Source of the DNA: Bacteriovoracaceae bacterium UBA7695
Lineage (GTDB): Bacteria > Bdellovibrionota > Bacteriovoracia > Bacteriovoracales > Bacteriovoracaceae
NCBI GenBank assembly: GCA_002482685.1
Contig: DLGL01000039.1
Coordinates: 1-12,368, forward strand
DNA length: 12,368 bases
Direction of reading: 5' to 3'
Below are positions 6,524 to 12,368 of this stretch, piece by piece (within the stretch, counting starts at the first letter, position 1; every line of letters starts with the position of its first letter). The position numbers and the translations under genes are program-made. The notes beneath the pieces are model-generated. The model saw only the letters and a program-made list of their open reading frames with translations. It was not told the DNA's origin and searched no databases.

Positions 6524-7186
6524 TTGGATAAAAAAGCAGCCTACTCCCAAAAGCTCAAAGATATACAGGGAAAACTAAAAGGTGATTCTAAGCTTTTACT
6601 TGTATCTAAAACCCGTCCCATCGAAGACATTCAAATCTATTATGACCTCGGTCAGAGAGACTTTGGCGAAAACCGTGTTCAGGAACTAAGCGAGAAGTCT
6701 CAGGCCTTGAAAGAGATCTGCCCTGAGATCCGCTGGCACATGATTGGTAATCTTCAAACCAATAAGATAAACCAACTTTTTTCGGTAGAAGGTCTGTGGG
6801 CCATTCATTCCGTTGCAGATACCCACCTTTTAGAGAAGCTCCTTAAAGCGCAGAGCAAACTCAAAGATTCTCTCCATGTCTTTTTACAGTTCAATACTTC
6901 TAAAGAAGAAGAGAAGTCTGGCTTTGAAGATGTTGCCACACTTAAAAAAGCCATTGCCCTTTTTCCTGAATCTTCAAAAATTAAGTTCTACGGACTCATG
7001 ACGATGGGGACTCTGAGGACAGAAAATTTTGAAGGTGAGGCCCGCCGCTGCTTTCAAGAGCTCAATTCAATCCGAGACGAAATTAGTCCGGCACTTTCAA
7101 CCTCTATGGGCATGAGCCAGGACTATCAGATTGCCCTAGAAGAGAAGTCAAATTGGATTCGTTTAGGCACGATGATGTTTCTCTAG
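6524..7186 (+). CDS. yggS: Pyridoxal-phosphate homeostasis protein, YggS/PLPBP family
   Basis: A 220-residue PLP-binding protein of the YggS/YlmE/PROSC family. These proteins carry PLP on a lysine in a TIM barrel, show no known enzyme activity, and balance vitamin B6 and amino/keto acid pools. The PLP lysine is K29 in LLLVSKTRP. Family blocks follow: FGENRVQE at 47-54, WHMIGNLQTNK at 71-81, GLMTMG at 157-162, SMGMSQDY at 194-201 and the phosphate-site RLGTMMF at 213-219. Length is normal. The start is a TTG at 6524, preceded by AGAGG seven bases upstream and two bases after the previous stop; no ATG fits better. It is probably the last gene of the glpX operon. In many bacteria the gene lies near division or proline genes, so this setting is unusual. 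Confidence 0.93.
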   Translation: MDKKAAYSQKLKDIQGKLKGDSKLLLVSKTRPIEDIQIYYDLGQRDFGENRVQELSEKSQALKEICPEIRWHMIGNLQTNKINQLFSVEGLWAIHSVADTHLLEKLLKAQSKLKDSLHVFLQFNTSKEEEKSGFEDVATLKKAIALFPESSKIKFYGLMTMGTLRTENFEGEARRCFQELNSIRDEISPALSTSMGMSQDYQIALEEKSNWIRLGTMMFL

Positions 7187-7229
7187 CAAGAAATCTTGTT
7201 TCAAGACTCCTATCTGCCTCCCGATAATC

Positions 7230-7254
7230 CCTCCATGGATATTAAATATGGAGG
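7230..7254 (+). promoter_or_regulatory. Inverted repeat covering the lipoprotein ribosome binding site
   Basis: CCTCCAT (7230-7236) and ATGGAGG (7248-7254) are perfect inverted repeats around an AU-rich loop. The right arm contains the GGAGG ribosome site for the ATG at 7262, so the mRNA could hide it. A GATAAT at 7223-7228 could however be a -10 box that starts transcription inside the repeat; in that case the repeat might be an operator. Both readings are open. Confidence 0.4.
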
Positions 7255-7261
7255 TGCAAAA

Positions 7262-8746
7262 ATGTTAAACAAGAAGTTAGTTCTGATTTCCGCGACACTT
7301 ATGTTAGTCGCTTGTAGTAAATCCCCTGTAGGTGGTTCAGGAAGTGCTGGAACTGTGATTGATTCTCAGTTTATCGATGATCCTGTTAAAGGTCTTGAAG
7401 TTGTGGCCGATTCCGCACTTTCTTCAAAGACCGGAACACTGGGAAAATTTAAATGTAAAAAAGGCGAAAAAGTTAAATTCAAGCTTAAAGGCTTGGAGTT
7501 AGGTGAAGCTGTTTGTGGTGATAAAATTTTTGTTGATGATCTTTCTTCAGATGAGCCATCACATTCTCCTGAAAAAGTTGCGGCCATCATTCAATCATTT
7601 GCCGTACCGGGTTCTGATGAATTAGATCTTGAGGCCATTGAGGTTCCGGATTTGTCTGCGATAACTTTCAATACCGTCAACGAAGCCGCCCTTCAAACGC
7701 TTCAGGACACAGTGGATTACGGAACCCTCACAAAACCCACAGTACTTGATCCGGCCGATACAACTGCTATTAGAGCACTTTTGGATACAGCAATTGCTGC
7801 CTATTCATCTCTTACTGAAGCGATGAAGCTCGCCCTGGACGATGCTTCAGTGCTACCAAGTGTTTCTTATGCAGACCGTGAGACGCAGGAAAAATTAATT
7901 AAAATCACCGGTAAACTTACCAGCCGTGATCCAAATGATTATTGTTATGATTTCATGCAAGGTCGGGTGAGTGTTACTAAGGAAGTAGGGGCGACCAAGC
8001 CTTATAAATTAGAAATTAACCGTGTGGCCTATTTTGATGCTCTTGATGCTTACAATCCGTCAACAAACCGTTGTAGCAACCTTGGCTGGTGTGATGATGA
8101 TACAACTGACTATGTGACTCTTCCTGCACCAAGAGTTATCGCTTCAAACGAAATTAGTTATTTGATGGTTTCAAATAACGATGATTACAGCAGCGAATCG
8201 AAAGCACTTATCACGCTAGATATGGTTAATGGTGAAGCTGTTATTTCTGGTTCTGTAAGCGATAAACTTACCTTTACTGATGATGAGGACAATGAAGTTG
8301 TGACAACTTGTAATTATTCTCTAACATCAGAAGAAGTGAGCATTCCTTCTGAGGGGCCAGCTTCGGATCCACAAAACGATGAGCCTGATGCTCCTATAGC
8401 GGCAGTGGGAATCTGGAGCGGGGAGATCACGACGTGTTCTAACCCTTCTGAGTATGACCTGAGAGGAGTAACCGAGGGTGCACTAGAAATTACTCAGGAT
8501 AGTTCAGACCCAACAGATATTTATCCGACATTTGTTCTTTCAACAACGTTACACGAAGTAGGAAATGTTGTGGGTTATACACAGTCATCTACGAATGGAT
8601 CAAACTACGTTGTGTCTCAGGATTATGATAACGGCAGATTTGAGGCCGTGTTTGCCGGGCCAGGTAATTTTACCTTTAATTACTTTGACCCTGATGGAAA
8701 CTCTTGTGGTGGCTCTCTAAGCCTGGATCCGGATTATTGGGATTAA
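7262..8746 (+). CDS. Lipoprotein of unknown function
   Basis: A 494-residue lipoprotein. Residues 1-18 form a lipoprotein signal with lipobox LVAC and acylation at C18. There is no basic retention clue, so outer-membrane or surface location is likely. Residues about 32-94 follow a pattern recurring in bacterial extracellular proteins: D-x-V-x-G-L, then GT-x-G-x-F-x-C-x-x-GE-x-V-x-F-x-L-x-x-LELG, then a V-x-DL end. Residues about 200-360 contain a beta-rich region with paired cysteines. Residues about 360-381 are an acidic, proline-containing linker, followed by a C-terminal beta domain (VGIWSGEITTC... to DPDYWD). The protein is acidic. The ATG at 7262 was chosen because GGAGG precedes it and the lipobox then lies at the right distance. 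No known function is recognised. Confidence 0.85.
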   Translation: MLNKKLVLISATLMLVACSKSPVGGSGSAGTVIDSQFIDDPVKGLEVVADSALSSKTGTLGKFKCKKGEKVKFKLKGLELGEAVCGDKIFVDDLSSDEPSHSPEKVAAIIQSFAVPGSDELDLEAIEVPDLSAITFNTVNEAALQTLQDTVDYGTLTKPTVLDPADTTAIRALLDTAIAAYSSLTEAMKLALDDASVLPSVSYADRETQEKLIKITGKLTSRDPNDYCYDFMQGRVSVTKEVGATKPYKLEINRVAYFDALDAYNPSTNRCSNLGWCDDDTTDYVTLPAPRVIASNEISYLMVSNNDDYSSESKALITLDMVNGEAVISGSVSDKLTFTDDEDNEVVTTCNYSLTSEEVSIPSEGPASDPQNDEPDAPIAAVGIWSGEITTCSNPSEYDLRGVTEGALEITQDSSDPTDIYPTFVLSTTLHEVGNVVGYTQSSTNGSNYVVSQDYDNGRFEAVFAGPGNFTFNYFDPDGNSCGGSLSLDPDYWD

Positions 8747-8758
8747 GCACTTAACTTA

Positions 8759-8786
8759 ATAGAGGAGGGAGAAATCCCTCCTCTAT
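8759..8786 (+). terminator. Hairpin terminator after the lipoprotein gene
   Basis: ATAGAGGAGGGA and TCCCTCCTCTAT form a perfect 12-base-pair stem capped by a GAAA tetraloop, 12 bases past the stop codon. The following bases (CCTTCTGT) are only moderately T-rich, so termination may be incomplete or the hairpin may mainly protect the mRNA 3' end. Confidence 0.7.
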
Positions 8787-8856
8787 CCTTCTGTATAACT
8801 GTCTAAAGTTTAAGCAGAAATAGCCGATAAAGGGAGTAGTCTAAACCAGGATAAAA

Positions 8857-9747
8857 ATGAAAACTTTATTAAGCGCATTTCTCTTAATCTCATCCTCGCT
8901 TTTTGCGGCCAGCATCCATGAAGTTAAAAAAATGACCCATCTGCTGAATCAACCCGGACCAAATGCGGCCTCAGATTGTGGGATCGAAACCAAGACTCCA
9001 ACGATCAGAAAGGGTGAAGTTAAAATTGCGTACAACTGCGAAGATTTTCCGGTTCCTTTAAAAAAAGTCGATGTTGAAACCATTAGTTTCTATACAAATA
9101 AGGCCCATGCAGAAAATGGTCTTATCCTGCGCTCGCGGGTGAATCAAAAAGATCCAACTCAAAGTGATGTGACTGTTAAATTTAGGCCAGTAGGTAACGA
9201 ACCTATTGCCCTGGAAAAACTTTTATACGAATCTTTGAAGAAAAAATCTGATGAAGCAAAAGATGTGGCAGATGCCACTGGTGCTAAAGAAGCTCTGGAA
9301 CTTAAATGTGAAGCGGATGTTGCCTTGGGGCCCAAGACTGTAAACTCGTGCTCACTCACGACAACGACAGCTGATTTAACCGCTGACCATCAGGCCTTCT
9401 CTCAGATGGCCACATCCGGAACGTTGAAGAAAAAACTGAGCCAGTACCCTTCGGTAAAGATCAATGCTCAAAGCTGGAAAATTGATAGCAAGGATTTTAA
9501 AAAAGGGATTTCGATTGAAAGATGGGAAGTGAAAAACAAAAAGAATAAAACTCTTTGTTTGCTTGAAGTTTCCGCCAAATTTGAAGTAGAAAAGGATCCT
9601 GAGAGCGATCTGGCGAGGAGAGTTGATGCTGAAGCCGCTAAGGCCCTGGCAAAACTTGCGAAAACTTTTCCTGATAAAAAACCAAATCCTGAGCAAGGAA
9701 ATAAAACCGGCCGTTCACTGGATTTCGCTGCTTCGAAATCTAAATAA
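8857..9747 (+). CDS. Exported protein with CYTH-like features
   Basis: A 296-residue protein with a signal peptide at residues 1-18 (LLSAFLLISSSLFAA), so periplasmic or secreted. The stretch KVDVETISFYTNKAHAENGL, followed by ILRSRV and SDVTVKFRP (about 72-110), has the order typical of CYTH (triphosphate tunnel) proteins: a Y-x-x-T/D segment, a GLxLRxR strand, then a VTxKxR strand. Later strands ISIERWEVKN and LCLLEVSAKF resemble the barrel-closing, glutamate-bearing strands of that fold. The usual N-terminal ExExK motif is not seen. Five cysteines in the mature part (including C41 and C61) suggest disulfides. The tail (about 265-296) is Lys/Pro/Gly-rich and probably disordered. AGGA precedes the ATG. 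The CYTH link is a motif-level inference; activity is unknown. Confidence 0.8.
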   Translation: MKTLLSAFLLISSSLFAASIHEVKKMTHLLNQPGPNAASDCGIETKTPTIRKGEVKIAYNCEDFPVPLKKVDVETISFYTNKAHAENGLILRSRVNQKDPTQSDVTVKFRPVGNEPIALEKLLYESLKKKSDEAKDVADATGAKEALELKCEADVALGPKTVNSCSLTTTTADLTADHQAFSQMATSGTLKKKLSQYPSVKINAQSWKIDSKDFKKGISIERWEVKNKKNKTLCLLEVSAKFEVEKDPESDLARRVDAEAAKALAKLAKTFPDKKPNPEQGNKTGRSLDFAASKSK

Positions 9748-9749
9748 GA

Positions 9750-10202
9750 CTATTTCTTTTCATAAAGACAAACAGCACCGTAGCTTGAAACGTTTCCGCG
9801 GGTCTCAGTTGAGGGTGAGATAGCGAGAGATTTTCTACCATTTCTATCTTCAAAACTAAATGTGTCCTTCACATATCCAACTTCCGATCCCTCTCTCAGT
9901 GTTGTGGTTTCAACCGAGATAGTTTTACCACTAATGGCGGTCTTCACGACTTTTTGGATATAAGGAGTGGGGGCAGACCGGGTGAGTCCCGGTGTGAGTT
10001 TAACTGTTGACCATCCCCGGTTATCCCTTGGATCGGGATTAGTGATTTTAACCACGGCCCCCTGAGCTTCAACCTTAGCATTGGAATTACAGACACCGAT
10101 GACAGCACTCTTTAAGGTGTAGTCGCCGGCGTAGGGTACAAAGCTTTGAGCGATAGATAGGCTTGATAGTGAAAGGCCAAGGATCACAACGGGTAGTTTC
10201 AT
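9750..10202 (-). CDS. Small exported protein of unknown function
   Basis: A 150-residue protein not recognised. Residues 1-18 are a signal peptide (LPVVILGLSLSSLSIAQ). The mature part looks all-beta: alternating strands such as GDYTLKSAVIGVC, AVVKITNP, TISVETTTL and SYGAVCLYEKK. Only two cysteines are present, one near residue 38 and one near 146, which could join the ends of a small barrel. GGAG lies five bases before the ATG. Its stop codon lies two bases from the stop of the convergent CYTH-like gene, with no terminator between, so the two transcripts probably overlap. The upstream neighbour (the oxygenase gene) is divergent. Confidence 0.75.
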   Translation of the reverse strand: MKLPVVILGLSLSSLSIAQSFVPYAGDYTLKSAVIGVCNSNAKVEAQGAVVKITNPDPRDNRGWSTVKLTPGLTRSAPTPYIQKVVKTAISGKTISVETTTLREGSEVGYVKDTFSFEDRNGRKSLAISPSTETRGNVSSYGAVCLYEKK

Positions 10203-10228
10203 AGGGACTCCATTTATGGCCCTAATCT

Positions 10229-10273
10229 AGCCTATAAGGCTTCTGATGGCATTTGGTATTAGAAAAACTAATA
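10229..10273. promoter_or_regulatory. Two dyads in the divergent intergenic region
   Basis: The 203-base gap between the small exported gene and the oxygenase gene holds AGCCT-ATA-AGGCT (10229-10241) and TATTAG-AAAAA-CTAATA (10257-10273), both perfect inverted repeats 16 bases apart. They may be operator sites for the minus-strand gene, whose start is at 10202. No convincing -35/-10 pair was found on the minus strand. On the plus strand only a lone TATAGT at 10369-10374 is seen. Confidence 0.3.
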
Positions 10274-10405
10274 AATCCCTGTAAAACTTCTATGGTATTT
10301 ATCAGCTAGGGAGCATCTAATTTTTTTGATAGACGAGGCACGTTACTCGGGATTAATTAGATAGAACTTATAGTCATTGAAGAATTTCATTCTGAGGGGG
10401 ACGTC

Positions 10406-11356
10406 ATGGACGCCAATCGTAAAGTACCTGAACTAAGTTTAATGAGCTTCGTAAACGGAACCAACAGCGATAAAACGCGTTTCGTAGATAACCTCTTCAC
10501 TGGTCTTAAAGATTACGGTTTCATCGTTTTAGTTGACCACCCGGTTGACTATAAACTCACTCAAAAAGCTTATAACCTCATTCATGAATTCTTCCAGCTT
10601 CCTGAGGCCACAAAGCGTAATTATGTTTGTAAAGAAGGCGGCGGTCAGCGCGGCTATACAGCGTTTGGTGTTGAGCACGCCAAGAACTCTCAGTTCCCGG
10701 ATCTTAAAGAGTTTTGGCACGTGGGACGTGACTCTCTTGTTAACCCTGAATTAAAAAAATTCTTCCCTGATAATATCTGGCCGACTGAAGTTAAAGAATT
10801 CAAAGAAACCTTCACACAACTTTATAACGGTCTAGATACGACCTCGACTGTGATCCTGGATGCTTTAGGAATGGCCCTGGATGTCCCTCAGAGCTATTTC
10901 CGCAACATGCTTCAGGATGGTAACTCCATTCTTCGTCCAATCCATTACCCACCTCTGGATGCTCGTGCACCTAAGAACTGTGTTCGCTCTGCGGCCCACG
11001 AAGACATTAACCTTATCACCGTGATGGTGGGGGCCACGACTTCTGGTCTTGAACTTTTAGACCGTGATGGAAATTGGCTTCCAGTTAAAAACAACGACAA
11101 ACAACTCGTTGTGGATTCCGGGGATATGCTTTCTCGCTTAACAAATGATTTGATCCCGGCAACTACTCACCGTGTGGTTAACCCGGATGTGGCAACTTCT
11201 AATCGTTACTCCATGCCGTTTTTTGTTCACCCTAACCCAGACACAGTTCTTTCTTGTATTCCTTCTTGCAGAGGGGACGGGGAGAAGTATCCTGCGATTA
11301 ACTCCCACGAATGGTTGATGGTGAGATTGAAAGAGATTGGGTTGCTTAAAAAATAA
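10406..11356 (+). CDS. Isopenicillin-N-synthase-family Fe(II) oxygenase
   Basis: A 316-residue cytoplasmic non-heme iron oxygenase. Residues about 8-120 form the DIOX_N-type domain with DYGFIVLVDHPVD near 36-48. The jelly-roll core carries the iron ligands H198-E-D200 and H255 (ATTHRVVNP) and the co-substrate carboxylate pair R267-Y-S269. These are the HxD...H...RxS residues of the isopenicillin N synthase / 2-oxoglutarate oxygenase family. Most such bacterial genes are 2-oxoglutarate-dependent hydroxylases or unknown; no ACV synthetase or beta-lactam gene is nearby, so penicillin production is not implied. GAGGGGG lies a few bases before the ATG. It is a single-gene transcript with a strong terminator just downstream. 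The substrate is unknown. Confidence 0.9.
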   Translation: MDANRKVPELSLMSFVNGTNSDKTRFVDNLFTGLKDYGFIVLVDHPVDYKLTQKAYNLIHEFFQLPEATKRNYVCKEGGGQRGYTAFGVEHAKNSQFPDLKEFWHVGRDSLVNPELKKFFPDNIWPTEVKEFKETFTQLYNGLDTTSTVILDALGMALDVPQSYFRNMLQDGNSILRPIHYPPLDARAPKNCVRSAAHEDINLITVMVGATTSGLELLDRDGNWLPVKNNDKQLVVDSGDMLSRLTNDLIPATTHRVVNPDVATSNRYSMPFFVHPNPDTVLSCIPSCRGDGEKYPAINSHEWLMVRLKEIGLLKK

Positions 11357-11367
11357 GTGCAAATGAG

Positions 11368-11393
11368 AAAGCCCCGGAGACGGGGCTTTTTTT
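11368..11393 (+). terminator. Rho-independent terminator of the oxygenase gene
   Basis: AAAGCCCCG and CGGGGCTTT form a nine-base-pair stem with a GAGA tetraloop, followed by a run of T to 11393, starting 12 bases after the stop codon. On the minus strand only three T follow, so it would work weakly for the gene ending at 11397. Confidence 0.93.
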
Positions 11394-11396
11394 GGT

Positions 11397-11753
11397 TTAT
11401 TTTGAGAACTCTATGCATTCTCCAACGCTTGTTATTCTAAAGTCGATACCCTCATCTCTAAGCTTTGTTGAGGCCAAAATATTTCTTATCTTCTTATTCA
11501 TTTTAAAGTGAAGGTTGTTGTCAAAAGTAACCATTCCATTTCTACCAATCGCAATAACACGATAATCTGTATAGCCTGTGGGATTTTTTTTAACCTTAAA
11601 TCTTGCGCCGATATCTGAGAGCTCGTTTTTTACAAGAGAAAGCTGGTCTTCGTTAATGTTAGCGCCAACACAATTTCTCGCCAATAGATTTCCATCGTAA
11701 GCAAAAGCTGAAATTGATATTAAAGCTAATACTGCTATCAAAGTTTTTTTCAT
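11397..11753 (-). CDS. Small exported protein of unknown function
   Basis: A 118-residue protein not recognised. Residues 1-18 are a clear signal peptide (KKTLIAVLALISISAFA, then YDGN). The mature protein of about 100 residues is charged, with two cysteines, one near residue 28 (ARNCVGANI) and one near 113 (VGECIEFSK), placed close to the two ends as in the exported protein at 9750-10202. Predicted mixed helix and strand (EDQLSLVKNELSDIG; RVIAIGRNGMVTF). An AGAG five bases from the ATG is the likely ribosome site. The region is visibly more AT-rich than the glpX operon. The gene ends just past the oxygenase terminator, convergent with that gene. Confidence 0.75.
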   Translation of the reverse strand: MKKTLIAVLALISISAFAYDGNLLARNCVGANINEDQLSLVKNELSDIGARFKVKKNPTGYTDYRVIAIGRNGMVTFDNNLHFKMNKKIRNILASTKLRDEGIDFRITSVGECIEFSK

Positions 11754-11859
11754 AAAGTCTCTATGTTTAAAGTCATGTTGTTTAATGTTTCATCTTGTTT
11801 TTATTACCGAGTCCTAGCTTTATGGGCCGGGACTTGGATTGGTTACTAAGACCAGGGAT

Positions 11860-12297
11860 CTACTTATCTTTTACTTTAAAAATAAGGAGACGAGCGGCAT
11901 TTAGTTCCGGCGAGAATATTACTTGATGTGTAGATTCTTCTGAACAACCTTTAATCGTGACATCAATTACTTCAAAATCAGCTTTTGATTTTCTCCATCT
12001 CGGTTCAGCCCTAATAACAGAAATCTGATCAAGGCTTATTTCATAATCTTCAGAACTATTGAGGGCGAAGTCTTTATTTTCTATTGTTTCATTTTGAGTA
12101 AAAAAACTTTCTTGGCCAGAGTACTGCAGTTTCTCATTTTTCATTTTAATTTTGACATCAATTGGGCTTTTGCAATTGTTGAATCTCATAATCTCAAAAC
12201 GTGAAAAATAACGATCTATTTTCTGCGTAACTATAAGATCAGTGGCGGATACGGAAAGTGAGCACAAAGCAAATATGCCAAATATAATTTTTTTCAT
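11860..12297 (-). CDS. Small exported protein of unknown function
   Basis: A 145-residue protein not recognised. Residues 1-18 are a signal peptide (KKIIFGIFALCSLSVSA, then TDLI). The mature part looks beta-rich with two cysteines (NNCKSPID near residue 42, KGCSEES near 118). It is rich in Lys, Glu, Asn and Ile, in keeping with the AT-rich DNA here. GAGGA lies four bases before the ATG. The next gene on the same strand starts 106 bases further on, and no convincing terminator lies between, so the two may be co-transcribed. Function cannot be inferred. Confidence 0.75.
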   Translation of the reverse strand: MKKIIFGIFALCSLSVSATDLIVTQKIDRYFSRFEIMRFNNCKSPIDVKIKMKNEKLQYSGQESFFTQNETIENKDFALNSSEDYEISLDQISVIRAEPRWRKSKADFEVIDVTIKGCSEESTHQVIFSPELNAARLLIFKVKDK

Positions 12298-12368
12298 AAA
12301 ATCCTCAAGGTTAATGAATCGATTTTCTTTGTTATGGTTATGATAGATAACTGAGTTTGTTTTTAGGA

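Noticed and set aside
7196..7261. A TTG at 7196 would extend the lipoprotein by 22 residues.
   Set aside because: The extension destroys the normal lipoprotein signal length, while the ATG at 7262 follows GGAGG and gives a lipobox at residue 18.
10406..11356. The oxygenase as evidence for penicillin synthesis.
   Set aside because: Family membership alone does not give the substrate, and no ACV synthetase or related gene is present in the window.
11807..11837. Imperfect inverted repeat CCGAGTCC / GGACTTGG between two small exported genes, considered as a terminator.
   Set aside because: It needs a G-U pair on the plus strand and has a mismatch on the minus strand, where the genes lie, and no T-run follows on either strand.
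1..12368. CRISPR arrays, tRNA genes, insertion sequences, phage or toxin-antitoxin genes.
   Set aside because: No regularly spaced repeats, cloverleaf sequences, transposase motifs or paired small regulatory genes were seen.

Overview
The window looks like chromosomal sequence from a Gram-negative, diderm bacterium. Signs of this are a chaperone-usher pilus operon, several Sec-exported small proteins, a lipoprotein and a PilZ protein. The mix of GlpX-type fructose-bisphosphatase, many exported orphan genes, short intergenic gaps and moderate GC resembles the predatory Bdellovibrionota (Bacteriovorax/Peredibacter-like), but that assignment is inference from gene style; no rRNA or other taxonomic marker is present. 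I saw no tRNA, rRNA, CRISPR array, insertion sequence or phage gene. No gene-free stretch exceeds about 205 bases.

Layout. Positions 1-1576 (minus strand) hold a compact chaperone-usher fimbrial operon: major pilin, a 74-residue mini-pilin-like protein, a PapD-type chaperone, and the first 28 codons of a further exported protein cut by the window edge, most likely the usher. Positions 1774-3892 (minus) hold pgsA, serB and a leucine-rich-repeat gene, joined by ATGA stop/start overlaps, so phospholipid head-group synthesis, serine synthesis and an LRR protein are probably translationally coupled. A divergent PilZ-domain gene (4008-4724, plus) follows.

Positions 4791-7186 (plus) form a second tight operon: glpX (gluconeogenic fructose-1,6-bisphosphatase), an SRPBCC-fold protein, a small lysine-rich helical protein and a YggS/PLPBP homeostasis protein, with gaps of 14, 1 and 2 bases. 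Next come an orphan lipoprotein (7262-8746), whose ribosome binding site lies in a small inverted repeat and which ends in a strong hairpin, and an exported protein with CYTH-like sequence features (8857-9747).

The right end holds an isopenicillin-N-synthase-family Fe(II) oxygenase (10406-11356, plus) with a textbook terminator, and three minus-strand genes (9750-10202, 11397-11753, 11860-12297) for small exported proteins of unknown function. The last two lie in visibly AT-richer sequence. The points most worth following are the mini-pilin, the pgsA-serB-LRR coupling and the exported CYTH-like protein. No unmistakable new multi-gene system is visible.
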